Shown piece by piece: positions 1-8,200 of a stretch of DNA of 40,734 bases; position 1 is the stretch's first letter, and each line of letters starts with the position of its first letter. The stretch spans positions 1-40,734 of the forward strand of contig CAJXZK010000011.1 of NCBI GenBank assembly GCA_913063055.1. Reading direction: 5' to 3'. Origin of the DNA: an uncultured bacterium. GTDB taxonomy: Bacteria; Cyanobacteriota; Vampirovibrionia; Obscuribacterales; Obscuribacteraceae. The translations under genes and the position numbers were made by a program. The notes under the pieces are model-generated. The model had not been told where the DNA came from, searched no databases, and was given only the letters and a program-made list of their open reading frames with translations.

Positions 1-732
1 GGGCAGAGCTTCCCCACCAGTTGCCCCACCGGCTTCCCCACCCGTTCCCCCGCCAGCTTTGCGGGCCCGCAGATAGAACCAGAAAGAACCAGTAATGAAG
101 GCGGTAACAACAGCATCAACTCGTCCAGTAATCCAAGAAACTGTTTCGGTGTGCAGGGGATAGAGGCCAAACACTGCCGCAGAGAAAAATGGCCATATAT
201 ATAAGATTGAAATTGGCAGAGCTTTGTAAGTCTTGCGCGAGAGCTCTTCTTGAATCTGCGCTTTTTCTTCTATCAAGGTCAGCGCTGCTAGTTCGCGGGC
301 AATCAAAAATATGAAAGCCGTGCTGGCTAAGTGGAAGAGCAAATTGGTGAGGTGAAAACCAATGGCGCTATGGTTCCACAGCACATAGTCAGAGACCATG
401 AAAACAGAGATAAGAGGTCGATAGAACTTAGTGGTGGTGCCGTCCAACCAGGAGGTATGGAAATTGCGCCAGACCAGCTCGGGGTGCTGCACTGCTTCTT
501 TCAGCCAGATCAAGTGAACATAGTCGTCACCGGCAAAGAAATCGAAGAGGATGGGCATATAGCCAACGAAAGTTAGCACCATTGCTAGTGCCATCAAGGC
601 CAGCAATATGGTGCTCGATTTTGAGCCTTTGTTTGCGTCTGCCTTTGCGGGCTTGACAGCCCCGGTCATAACAGAACTACCGGAGGCCGAGGCTTCCGGT
701 AGTTTGGCATTTTCGCTTGTTTCTTCGTTCAA
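1..732 (-). CDS. GT-C type membrane glycosyltransferase, N-terminal part (partial)
   Basis: The minus strand is open from 732 to the window edge, so only the N-terminal 244 residues are present. After a short polar N-terminus comes a first membrane helix, then a periplasmic loop with GDDYVHLIW, a YRPL motif, further helices, and a segment reading YPLHTETVSWITGRVD. An acidic DD pair after the first helix, RPL and H-T-E-x-V-x-W-x-x-G-R are typical of dolichol/undecaprenyl-phosphate-sugar dependent GT-C transferases and of TMTC-like proteins. The likely role is transfer of a sugar from a lipid carrier outside the membrane; substrate unknown. The TTG at 732 has an AAGG six bases upstream; the first ATG (669) has no visible ribosome site. 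The gene starts 13 bases after the aminotransferase stop, so they probably form an operon. The last residues are Gly-rich (several GG repeats), probably a low-complexity loop. Start and exact family are uncertain. Confidence 0.7.
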   Translation of the reverse strand, partial: MNEETSENAKLPEASASGSSVMTGAVKPAKADANKGSKSSTILLALMALAMVLTFVGYMPILFDFFAGDDYVHLIWLKEAVQHPELVWRNFHTSWLDGTTTKFYRPLISVFMVSDYVLWNHSAIGFHLTNLLFHLASTAFIFLIARELAALTLIEEKAQIQEELSRKTYKALPISILYIWPFFSAAVFGLYPLHTETVSWITGRVDAVVTAFITGSFWFYLRARKAGGGTGGEAGGATGGEALP

Positions 733-745
733 CTGTGGCCTTAGG

Positions 746-2011
746 CTAGACTGCTAGCCCAGCGACTTGACCGGCAACCTGACCAATAGCTCCAACCGGT
801 CCAACTGGTGTAGTCACCGCAGTAGCAGGAGCAATTTCGCTAGCCATAATTTCAGTTATGGTTTTGCCAACTGTTTCTACTTGCTCATCAGTTAGCTCTG
901 GATACATTGGCAATGAGAGAACTTCTCTTGAGAGTTGTTCTGAAATTGGGAAGTCGCCCATTTTGTAGCCGAGATTTTCGAAGGCCTTTTGCACATGTAG
1001 TGGAACTGGGTAGTAGCACATAGAGCCAATACCAGCTTCGGTCAAGCGTGCAATTAGCTTATCGCGATTAGGATTATCGAGAGTCTGAGCTTTGTCTGAG
1101 GCCAGCACACGCACAGTGTATTGGTGGTAGACGTGGTTAACGCTGTCGCGGGCACCGTTGGCGACTCCACCGGCTAAGCTGACGCTTGGTCTAACCAGGC
1201 CTGGGCAGTTGGCCAAGCTCGCATCGTAGATAGAGGCCAGGTGAGCCCGTCTTTCGTTCCACTGTTTGAGATAAGGCAATTTGACAACGAGAGTTGCTGC
1301 TTGCAGTTCGTCAAGGCGGCTGTTGACGCCAAGTTCGTCGTGGTAGTAGCGACGTCTCATACCGTGAGCGCGAATTGCTCTGATGCGCTCAGCTACAACT
1401 GGATCTTTGCTGACGATCATACCGGCATCACCGGCGGCGCCTAAGTTTTTGGTTGGATAGAAGCTGGTGCAGGCAACGTCGCCAAATGAACCGGTTGGTT
1501 TGCCTTTGTATGTAGCACCAATGCCCTGGGCATTGTCTTCGATTACTTTCAAGCCGTAGCGTTCAGCGATAGCGCAGATTGGCTCCATGTGTGATGGCAA
1601 GCCATAAAGGTGCACTGGCATGATTGCTTTGGTCTTGCTAGTGATTGCTTTTTCAATTAAGGCTGGGTTGATGTTATAGCTGGTTGGGTCGATGTCGACG
1701 AAAACAGGCGTAGCGCCGCGCATAACAATCGCTTCGACTGTAGCAGCGAAAGTGAAGGGGGTGGTGATGACTTCATCGCCGGGCCCGATATCGAGGCCCC
1801 AGAGGGCTAGCATCAATGCGTCTGTGCCGTTTGCTACGCCGATGCCATCATTAACACCGCATAATTCAGCTACTTGTTTCTCGAGGGTGCCAACGTACTT
1901 ACCGAGGATGTAGTTACCGCTGCGGAGTACTTCAAGAATGGTGGACTCTAATTCTTCCTGGATTGTCGCGTACTGGGCTTTGAGGTTGAGAATCGGAATA
2001 CTTTGGGTCAT
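746..2011 (-). CDS. DegT/DnrJ/EryC1/StrS family PLP-dependent aminotransferase
   Basis: The protein has 421 residues and a full DegT/DnrJ/EryC1/StrS fold, which usually transaminates nucleotide-linked keto-sugars in surface polysaccharide or glycan synthesis. Visible marks are ANGTDAL (60-66), the VIEDNAQ motif with Asp159 that contacts the pyridine nitrogen, and SFYPTKNLG with the Schiff-base lysine at 188. The family usually has 360-400 residues. The extra length is a C-terminal tail of about 30 residues made almost only of Ala, Val, Gly, Pro, Ile and Thr. ATG at 2011 has AAGGA nine bases upstream. The downstream gene is a membrane glycosyltransferase, which suggests a role in making or attaching an amino sugar. 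The substrate cannot be told from sequence. The upstream gap (2012-2331) contains a possible sigma-70-like promoter (TTGAAT, 16 bases, TAGACT on the minus strand). Confidence 0.93.
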   Translation of the reverse strand: MTQSIPILNLKAQYATIQEELESTILEVLRSGNYILGKYVGTLEKQVAELCGVNDGIGVANGTDALMLALWGLDIGPGDEVITTPFTFAATVEAIVMRGATPVFVDIDPTSYNINPALIEKAITSKTKAIMPVHLYGLPSHMEPICAIAERYGLKVIEDNAQGIGATYKGKPTGSFGDVACTSFYPTKNLGAAGDAGMIVSKDPVVAERIRAIRAHGMRRRYYHDELGVNSRLDELQAATLVVKLPYLKQWNERRAHLASIYDASLANCPGLVRPSVSLAGGVANGARDSVNHVYHQYTVRVLASDKAQTLDNPNRDKLIARLTEAGIGSMCYYPVPLHVQKAFENLGYKMGDFPISEQLSREVLSLPMYPELTDEQVETVGKTITEIMASEIAPATAVTTPVGPVGAIGQVAGQVAGLAV

Positions 2012-2331
2012 TTAATAGGTTCCTTTGGCGAATAAGTCTTGGTTGTTCGACTGATTCTTTTTCGGGAGCATGACGGACAATCTTGTGGGCGTTTTATCCG
2101 ACAGAGTGAGTCTAGCTGGTTCGAGGGACGATTCAAAGGTGTTGCAAATAAGCTTATCTAAAGGCTTGGCTGAGTCGGGCTTAATCTTTGTTGGCTGAAA
2201 ATCGCTGGCAGATGCTAGGGGGCAAGTTTGCAGGGTCGCAAGAAATCGATCTGATAACAGACTATGAAATTGCTCTTATCTATTAAATAAAGTTAGATTG
2301 GAATTAAGCAGTACGAGGGGCTATCCAAACG
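2012..2331. other. Intergenic region between aminotransferase and RHH gene terminator
   Basis: About 320 bases without a credible coding frame. It should hold the promoter of the minus-strand aminotransferase. The best visible candidate is TTGAAT followed 16 bases later by TAGACT on the minus strand, near 2105-2135. No repeat or RNA gene was recognised. Confidence 0.35.
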
Positions 2332-2363
2332 AAAAAAAAGGGAAGGCGAACCTCCCCTCTTTT
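2332..2363 (-). terminator. Rho-independent terminator of the RHH gene (UUCG tetraloop)
   Basis: On the minus strand GGGGAGG, a TTCG loop and CCTTCCC form a 7-bp stem with one G-U pair (arms 2351-2357 and 2340-2346), followed directly by eight T residues (2339-2332). It lies 57 bases after the stop of the minus-strand RHH gene at 2420. This is a strong intrinsic terminator with the especially stable UUCG loop. Confidence 0.9.
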
Positions 2364-2419
2364 GATTTTTCGGACCTTCAATCGGCAGTAGCGCGAGCTA
2401 TCTACTTAGATTGAGGTTC

Positions 2420-2752
2420 TTATCTCTTTTTGCTTGGCACAGCTACGGTTCTTGAAAGAGCGTTTGTGACGAACAAGTTGAGGCTGACGCCTTCTTTTTC
2501 GGCTCTGTCAACAAGGGCTTGGTGCAATGACTTCGGCAAACGCACTGTGAATTTGCCGGAGAAATTCAAGTATTGGTCTTCGCTAGCACGCGAGGTGGTA
2601 GCTTTGGCCTTGGTGGTGTGCTTAGGGGCTGCAGTCTTGCGAACAAGTTTGCGGGTGCCTACGGCTTTTTTAGCTACATGTTTTGCAGCTGGTTTAGCGG
2701 ATTTAGCAGCTTTAGGTTTTGCCTTGCCACCAGTTTTACGAACTCCTGCCAT
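2420..2752 (-). CDS. Ribbon-helix-helix (HicB C-terminal/Arc-like) protein with histone H1-like N-terminal tail
   Basis: The 110-residue protein has two parts. Residues 1-57 are almost entirely Lys, Ala, Thr, Arg, Pro and Val (KPKAAKSAKPAAK type), like the tail of histone H1 or bacterial H1-like proteins. Residues about 66-105 (KFTVRLPKSLHQALVDRAEK...SLNLFVTNAL) match the ribbon-helix-helix fold of HicB C-termini: a beta strand with alternating residues followed by two helices. The domain binds DNA as a dimer; the tail probably binds DNA non-specifically. The start is ATG 2752 with AAGGAG six bases upstream. No HicA toxin is adjacent, so this is not a normal hicAB pair. It may be a nucleoid-associated protein or a repressor with a DNA-compacting tail. 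The role is inferred from sequence. Confidence 0.8.
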   Translation of the reverse strand: MAGVRKTGGKAKPKAAKSAKPAAKHVAKKAVGTRKLVRKTAAPKHTTKAKATTSRASEDQYLNFSGKFTVRLPKSLHQALVDRAEKEGVSLNLFVTNALSRTVAVPSKKR

Positions 2753-3191
2753 GTTTCACTCCTTCGTGTATTTGGGTCAATCGGAAACCAGCCCGCGGGC
2801 GAGCCGCGAGGGCTGCTCAGGGTGCTAATGCAGAAAAATGCTTTTGGGCAATTTCCTGTAGAGCGCTCCACCTTAATGGCATCGCTCTAATTTGTTCGGT
2901 GGGACTTAAGTGGTTTCCACCGTTTTATACGGTTACCACCACTCTAGGTGGCATAAGTATTGTACCAAACAAGTATCCGTTTATAACCACTTTGTATATA
3001 GAAATTTTCTATCGTTGGGGCACAAGGGTTTCGGGGATCTGATACCAGAAAAATGTGACACCAGGGGTGATTTTAGCTCTGCCAATGGTGCCGCACCATT
3101 CATAATGGCTGGTATCAAAGTAGCACCTACCGCAAAATAGATAATCGGTTAAGCTTGTGGGAAGCCAGTATGCCCCCGTAGGTGGTAAGCC
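2753..3191. other. Intergenic region with nested inverted repeat, upstream of two divergent genes
   Basis: About 440 bases between divergent genes, without a convincing gene. At 2909-2943 AGTGGT pairs with ACCACT and inside it ACCGT pairs with ACGGT. A further CCACC/GGTGG pair (2936-2952) overlaps it, so alternative foldings are possible. This could be an operator for the RHH protein or a structured leader. Short open frames here overlap each other and lack family resemblance. Confidence 0.4.
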
Positions 3192-4586
3192 TTGAGAGTT
3201 CTGATCGTAAAACTTAGCGCCATGGGTGATGTCGTTCATTGCCTGCCGCTGGCAGCACGAATCAAAGAAAGATTACCAAATGTTGAACTTACCTGGTTGG
3301 TTGAGCCGGCTGCTCAAGATCTTTTGAACGGCAACCCGGCGGTAGACAGGGTACTGCTCTTCCCCCGGAAGACCTGGCTGAAAGAGATGCGTAAAGTGGG
3401 GCCACTAATCTCCACCTTTGGTGCCGCCAAAAAGTACTTCCAAGAGTTGAAAGACTACAAGTTCGACCTGGCAATCGATGCCCAGGGATTGCTCAAGAGT
3501 GCCATCCCTGCCTATTTATCCGGGGCACCATTGCGGGTTGGTTTCGCCGGCACCAGAGAAGGCGCTGCCAAATTGCTCACCCATGCTCTTGAGGTCGGAG
3601 ATTATTTTGGACCCGATAGGCATGTGGTTGAGCTCAATATGGCTCTTGCCGATTTCGCTTTAGAAACTTTGGCCCGAGAGAGGTCAACTTGTATTCGCCT
3701 GGCTGGTCGTGACCGGGTGGTGCACTTCCCTCTGCCAGATCCGGGAAAGCAATGCCTAGCTTTCGTTTCGAGCAAGCTTGATAACTTGGGGCGTGCACCA
3801 GAGGCGGGGCAGTCGCTAGCTCAGGTCGAGGCACCAGAGGCGGAGCGGAATCTAAACGCGGTCGAGTCACCAGAGGCGGGGCAGAATGGAACAGTGCCAC
3901 TAGCTAAGTCTGGGGCACCAAAGGCGGGGCAAAGCGAAGTTGTTGGCAGCAAGTCACCAATGGCGGGACCACTTATTGCTCTGATTCCTGGCACCACCTG
4001 GCCTACCAAAATCTGGCCTGAAGATCAGTGGATAGCTCTGGGACGCTTGCTCTGTGAGCGTTTGCAGGCTCGGCTGGTGATCTGCGGAGGACCGGCTGAG
4101 CGGGGCACCAATCAATACATATATAAAGGAATAGAATCGGCTTCGAGTAATTCGCTAATTGATCTGACGGGTGAAACCAGCTTAATGCAATTGGTGGCAC
4201 TCTTTAGAAGATGCGATCTGGTGCTTGGTGCCGATACCGGACCACTCCATCTTGCAGCCGGAATCGCCCACGAGGCCTTCAATAGCGAGCTTGCAGCTAC
4301 TGAGCCAAAATCGCTCAAAGACACTGCTAACCAAAAATCTTTAGAGTTTGAAGTGCGGTCGGTGGCAGCGGCTAAACCAAAGGTGGTGGCAATACATGGT
4401 GCTACTCCGTGGTTGCGAAATGGACCGTACGGAAGTATGGGTAGTGCGGTGCATTTAAATTTGGAATGCCAGCCCTGCTTCGAAAAGACCTGTCAGCTCA
4501 AGCTCAAAACCATTGCATGCTTAAAAGACCTCCCTGTTGAGGAGGTCTTTAAAGCGGTTGATAAAGCCTTAGGTAAAAGAAACTAG
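3192..4586 (+). CDS. Glycosyltransferase family 9 (LPS heptosyltransferase-like) with low-complexity insertions
   Basis: This 464-residue protein is a GT-B fold transferase related to WaaC/WaaF/RfaF, which add heptose to lipid A-core from ADP-heptose in the cytoplasm. The N-terminal domain begins MRVLIVKLSAMGDVVHCLP. The C-terminal domain has IPGTTWPTKIW (265-275), ICGG and GADTGPLHLAAG (346-357). The C-terminus carries four Cys (CQPCFEKTCQ and IACL), usual in this family. Two stretches are abnormal. Residues about 201-260 in the linker consist of five degenerate copies of a (S/A)P-E/K-A-G-Q motif. About 35 extra residues (358-396) separate LAAGI from VVAIHGAT, which normally sit close together. 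The TTG at 3192 has AGGTGG six bases upstream. Sugar substrate uncertain; ADP-heptose versus another nucleotide sugar cannot be decided. Confidence 0.88.
   Translation: MRVLIVKLSAMGDVVHCLPLAARIKERLPNVELTWLVEPAAQDLLNGNPAVDRVLLFPRKTWLKEMRKVGPLISTFGAAKKYFQELKDYKFDLAIDAQGLLKSAIPAYLSGAPLRVGFAGTREGAAKLLTHALEVGDYFGPDRHVVELNMALADFALETLARERSTCIRLAGRDRVVHFPLPDPGKQCLAFVSSKLDNLGRAPEAGQSLAQVEAPEAERNLNAVESPEAGQNGTVPLAKSGAPKAGQSEVVGSKSPMAGPLIALIPGTTWPTKIWPEDQWIALGRLLCERLQARLVICGGPAERGTNQYIYKGIESASSNSLIDLTGETSLMQLVALFRRCDLVLGADTGPLHLAAGIAHEAFNSELAATEPKSLKDTANQKSLEFEVRSVAAAKPKVVAIHGATPWLRNGPYGSMGSAVHLNLECQPCFEKTCQLKLKTIACLKDLPVEEVFKAVDKALGKRN
3794..3965 (+). repeat. Degenerate tandem repeat inside the GT9 gene
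   Basis: Five spaced copies of a motif close to caccagaggcggggcag occur between 3794 and 3965. The coding frame is kept through all of them, so the protein gains a Pro-Glu-Ala-Gly rich linker between its two Rossmann domains. Confidence 0.8.
4524..4550. terminator. Bidirectional terminator-like hairpin inside the 3' end of the GT9 gene
   Basis: AAAGACCTCC (4524-4533) and GGAGGTCTTT (4541-4550) form a perfect 10-bp stem with a 7-base loop. On the minus strand the arm runs into TTTTAA. It lies 41 bases beyond the ndk stop but inside the coding end of the converging GT9 gene (codons of the KDLPVEEVF stretch). It probably ends ndk transcripts. Confidence 0.65.
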
Positions 4587-4590
4587 GTTG

Positions 4591-5049
4591 CTATTCGCTG
4601 ATCCATTTTTCAATGGTGCGGTTCCAGCCGTTCACTAGCTCATCGGCATTGAAGAACAAACCGATTTCGCGAGCAGCACTTTCAGGACCATCAGATCCGT
4701 GTACTACGTTACGGCCGATATCGGTGGCGAGGTCGCCGCGAATTGTGCCTTGAGCAGCAGCAGTTGGGTTGGTGGCGCCGATAACGTTACGAGCCAGGGT
4801 GATGGCGTTTTTGCCTTCCCAGACCATAGCAACGATTGGGCCGCCAGTGATGAATTTGACCAAACCTTCAAAGAAAGGTTTGCCCTTGTGCTCACCGTAG
4901 TGGTTTTCAGCCAACGAGACTGGAACCACCATCAGCTTCAAGCCAACCAGCTTGAGGCCGCGGCGCTCAAAGCGACCGATAATCTCGCCTACCAAACCAC
5001 GCTCAACACCGTCTGGCTTGACCGCTACGAAAGTTCTTTCTACTGACAC
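4591..5049 (-). CDS. ndk: Nucleoside diphosphate kinase
   Basis: Ndk transfers the gamma phosphate of ATP to other nucleoside diphosphates through a phosphohistidine, keeping NTP and dNTP pools balanced in the cytosol. The protein starts [21 protein letters not shown] and carries [16 protein letters not shown] with the catalytic His at about residue 117. The chosen GTG at 5049 gives 152 residues, close to the usual 140-150, and starts exactly where other Ndk proteins start; GGAAGGGGG lies just upstream. An ATG at 5082 would add 11 residues ([11 protein letters not shown]) with no counterpart in the family. It converges with the GT9 gene (4 bases between stops). All core motifs are present. 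Confidence 0.96.
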   Translation of the reverse strand: MSVERTFVAVKPDGVERGLVGEIIGRFERRGLKLVGLKLMVVPVSLAENHYGEHKGKPFFEGLVKFITGGPIVAMVWEGKNAITLARNVIGATNPTAAAQGTIRGDLATDIGRNVVHGSDGPESAAREIGLFFNADELVNGWNRTIEKWISE

Positions 5050-5212
5050 CGTATGCCCCCTTCCTATTAATGACCTAAACAATGAACTTGAAGATCTGAT
5101 CCGAAGACCCGATCCTAAGACCTGACGTTTAGATCGGACTTGAGGTTCTGACCTTGATGTCAGCCTGAAAAATCCGACCTAAACAGACACCTTAAACAGG
5201 CATCCTTACTAA

Positions 5213-5238
5213 AGGGATTTTTCTACGAAAAATCTCTG
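5213..5238 (-). terminator. Probable terminator after pcrA
   Basis: On the minus strand AGAGATTTTTC and GAAAAATCCCT pair around a GTA loop, followed by TTTAG. It lies about 30 bases after the helicase stop at 5266. The stem is AT-rich and the T run short, so confidence is moderate. Confidence 0.45.
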
Positions 5239-5265
5239 GTCTATAGTCTTACAAAGAGGATGCCA

Positions 5266-8200
5266 TCAGGACAGCTTTATAAGTTTTGCAAACTTCGGAT
5301 CAAGCAGTCTATTTCGGTCTTCAAAAGCGACGTTGTACATCTCTTTTTCGCCGTCTCCGATAACCTGAGTGACTTTGCCCATGCCAAACTTGACATGCTG
5401 AACGGCATCGCCAACCTTGAGGCGTTCAAATGTTGGCGCTTCTGAGACGTCTGGTTTCTCCCCAGGAGGTGGAAGTCGCATAGCTCTTGGCTTGACCGGC
5501 TCAGCTTTGTTAGCCATTGGTCTGGAGGCGTTCTGTGACTGATAACCAGTTGACTTGTTGTAGCCGCCAGCACTTTGGCCTTTGTTCCAGCCGCCGCCAG
5601 AGCCTCCGTATCCAGAGCCGCTGCCAGATTTAGCACCGCCACCAGATTTAGCCCCGCCACCAGATTTAGCCCCGGAGCCGCCGTAACCGCCAGAACCACC
5701 ATATCCACCGGAGCCGCCGCCGTATCCACCGCCGCTAGGTTTCTTGTAGCCCCCCGAAGTGCCGGTGGCATAGTCATTGCCGCCGTACTTCGAGTCGCCA
5801 AAGTTGCCTGGCTTCTTGCGATCGTTGCGGTCGTCCCATTCCTGACTTTCGTCAGTGTAGCCCTGGCTATTTTTGTTGCCACCAAAGGCACCAAAGCCGC
5901 CGCCACCATTAAAGTTAGGATTGCCGCCGCCAGAGCGCTTGAACTCTTCATCGCCACTGGGGTAGAAGCCTGAGATCAAGCCCGGAGTAATTTCTTTGAG
6001 GAAGCGACTAGGAATCGTAAAGGTAGAGGAGAAGCCAGAGTTGGAGAAGCCGCGACCGATCATGGTGCGTTTGCGCGCCAGGGTCATGTGCAGCATATCG
6101 CCAGCACGAGTGACGGCAACGTACATCAAGCGCCGCTCTTCTTCCATTTGTGTTGGTGAATCAAGGGAGCGCACATGGGGGAAGAGACCTTCTTCGCAGC
6201 CCATGATAAAGGCCACGGGAAACTCTAAGCCTTTAGAAGAGTGGATAGTCATTAGCTTGACTGTGTCTTCATCAAGATTAGCTTTGTCGAGATCGCTCAC
6301 TAATGAAATACGGGTCAAGAATGAGTCTAGATCAGGTTCATCGGCAGTCTGCTCAAATTCTTTTGCCACCGCCACTAGTTCCATGACGTTTTCAATTCTT
6401 CCCAGAGCTAACTCATCTTTCGACTCGTGAGCGTCTTTTTCTAGGCGAGAAATATAGCCAGTTGATTTCAAGATTTCTTCAAGCAAATCAGAAACTGGTA
6501 TCACTTTCGATTGCTCGTTCAAGCTGACAATGACGCGAGCAAAATCTTGCAGCGAGGTATAAGCCTTGGGTGATAGGTCTGAGATGCGACTGGCTTCTAG
6601 GCTGGCTTCTAATGGGCTTACGCCTTTAGTCTCAGCGTAAGCATTGACTCTATCGAGAGTGGTTTTGCCCAGGCCGCGCTTCGGTGTGTTGATGACGCGG
6701 TTGAATGCTTGACCATCTCTAGGGTTGTAGATCAGCTTCATGTAGGCCAGCATGTCTTTGATTTCTTGCCGGTCATAGAATCTGGTGCCACCAACCACGA
6801 CGTAGGGAATGTGACTGCGCACAAGAATTTCTTCAATCGCTCGTGATTGAGAGTTGGTGCGGTAAAGCACGACGTGGTCTGAATATCTCTTGCTGCGTGC
6901 TTTGCTGCGTTTGATTTCTTCAGCTACATAATATGCTTCGTCAATTTCGTCTTGGGCTTCATAGCAATTGACTTTGCCGCCTTGGCCGCGGTTGCAGCGC
7001 AAGGTCTTGTCGATACGCTCAGTGTTGTTGGCAATGATGCTGTTGGCCGCTTCTAATATAGTGGCAGTAGAGCGGTAATTTTCTTCCAACTTGATCAGGC
7101 CGCAACCTTCATAGTCTTTTTGGAAGCCAAGAATAATGCGATAGTCAGCTTTACGCCAAGAATAAATAGATTGGTCGACGTCGCCTACAACTAATAGACT
7201 GCGTTCGCTCCAGAGCTGCTCGTGAGTCATGGTGCGGCCCGCTTCTTTAGCTTCTCTGGTGAGGAAGTGTTCGGGGCTATCGGCTTTGGCGATCAATGAA
7301 ATTAGATCGTACTGAGATTTGTTGGTATCTTGGAATTCGTCTACCAAGACGTGGCGATAGCGGCGTTGCATGCGCTCACGCACCATCTGATTTTGTTGCA
7401 TCAAATCGGTGAAAATCAAAATTAAGTCATCAAAATCAAGGGCGTTGTTGCGCGCTAACTCGGTTTGATAAGCACTGAAGATTTCAGACAAACGGCCTTC
7501 TCTGTAGTTCTTCGCTTCTTTAGCATAGACATGGTGGGTATAGCCGTCGTTTTTCAGTGACGAAATGGTGTGGCGGATTTCTTTAGGTACAAAGACTTTG
7601 TCGTCGAGGTTGAGTTTGACGATCTGTGCCTTAACCAGACTCATACTGTCCGTTTCGTCGTAGATGACAAAATTGTTATCCCATTTCAAGCCGTCTTCAG
7701 TCTTATAGTTCGAAATTTCTTGGCGCAGCAATTTGGCACAAATGCTGTGGAAAGTACCAATAGAGATGCGGCGAGCTTCGTAGGGGCCAACAATCTTTTC
7801 AATACGCTGGCGCATTTCGCCGGCGGCTTTGTTGGTGAAGGTGACGGCCAGAATAGCTTCGGGCTCTTGTCTTAATTTTGAGATGATCCAGGCAATGCGC
7901 TTGGTCAAAACTGTGGTTTTGCCCGAACCGGCTCCGGCAATGATCAGCGATGGTCCCCACATTTGCGAAACGCACTGGGCTTGCTCTGGGTTCAAGCGGT
8001 CAAGCAGTTGGGTCTCTAGAGCGGCAATCTCAGCATCGGACATAGGGGCGTACTGAGGACGCTCCCGTGGGGCCTGGTAGGACGGCACATATTTAGATTG
8101 GAAAGGCGTTTGGCCAGAAGCCTGAGTAGAGTCTGCAGTGTTGTCAGGCACTTCGAAGCTAGCATCGAGATCTTCAGCATCTATCTCTTCTGGCTCGAAG

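Noticed and set aside
331..576. Plus-strand open frame in the first 600 bases
   Set aside because: Antisense to the GT-C membrane protein, which has continuous hydrophobic segments and motifs.
2420..2752. hicAB toxin-antitoxin pair
   Set aside because: The RHH domain resembles HicB C-termini, but no HicA-like gene is next to it and the N-terminus is H1-like rather than the HicB partner domain.
2430..2890. Plus-strand open frames across the RHH gene
   Set aside because: They are antisense to the Lys/Ala-rich gene, have no ribosome site and no family resemblance; the minus frame has RBS and terminator.
5277..5973. Long alternative frames over the Gly-rich part of the helicase
   Set aside because: Repeat composition keeps other frames free of stops; the helicase frame carries conserved domains on both sides.
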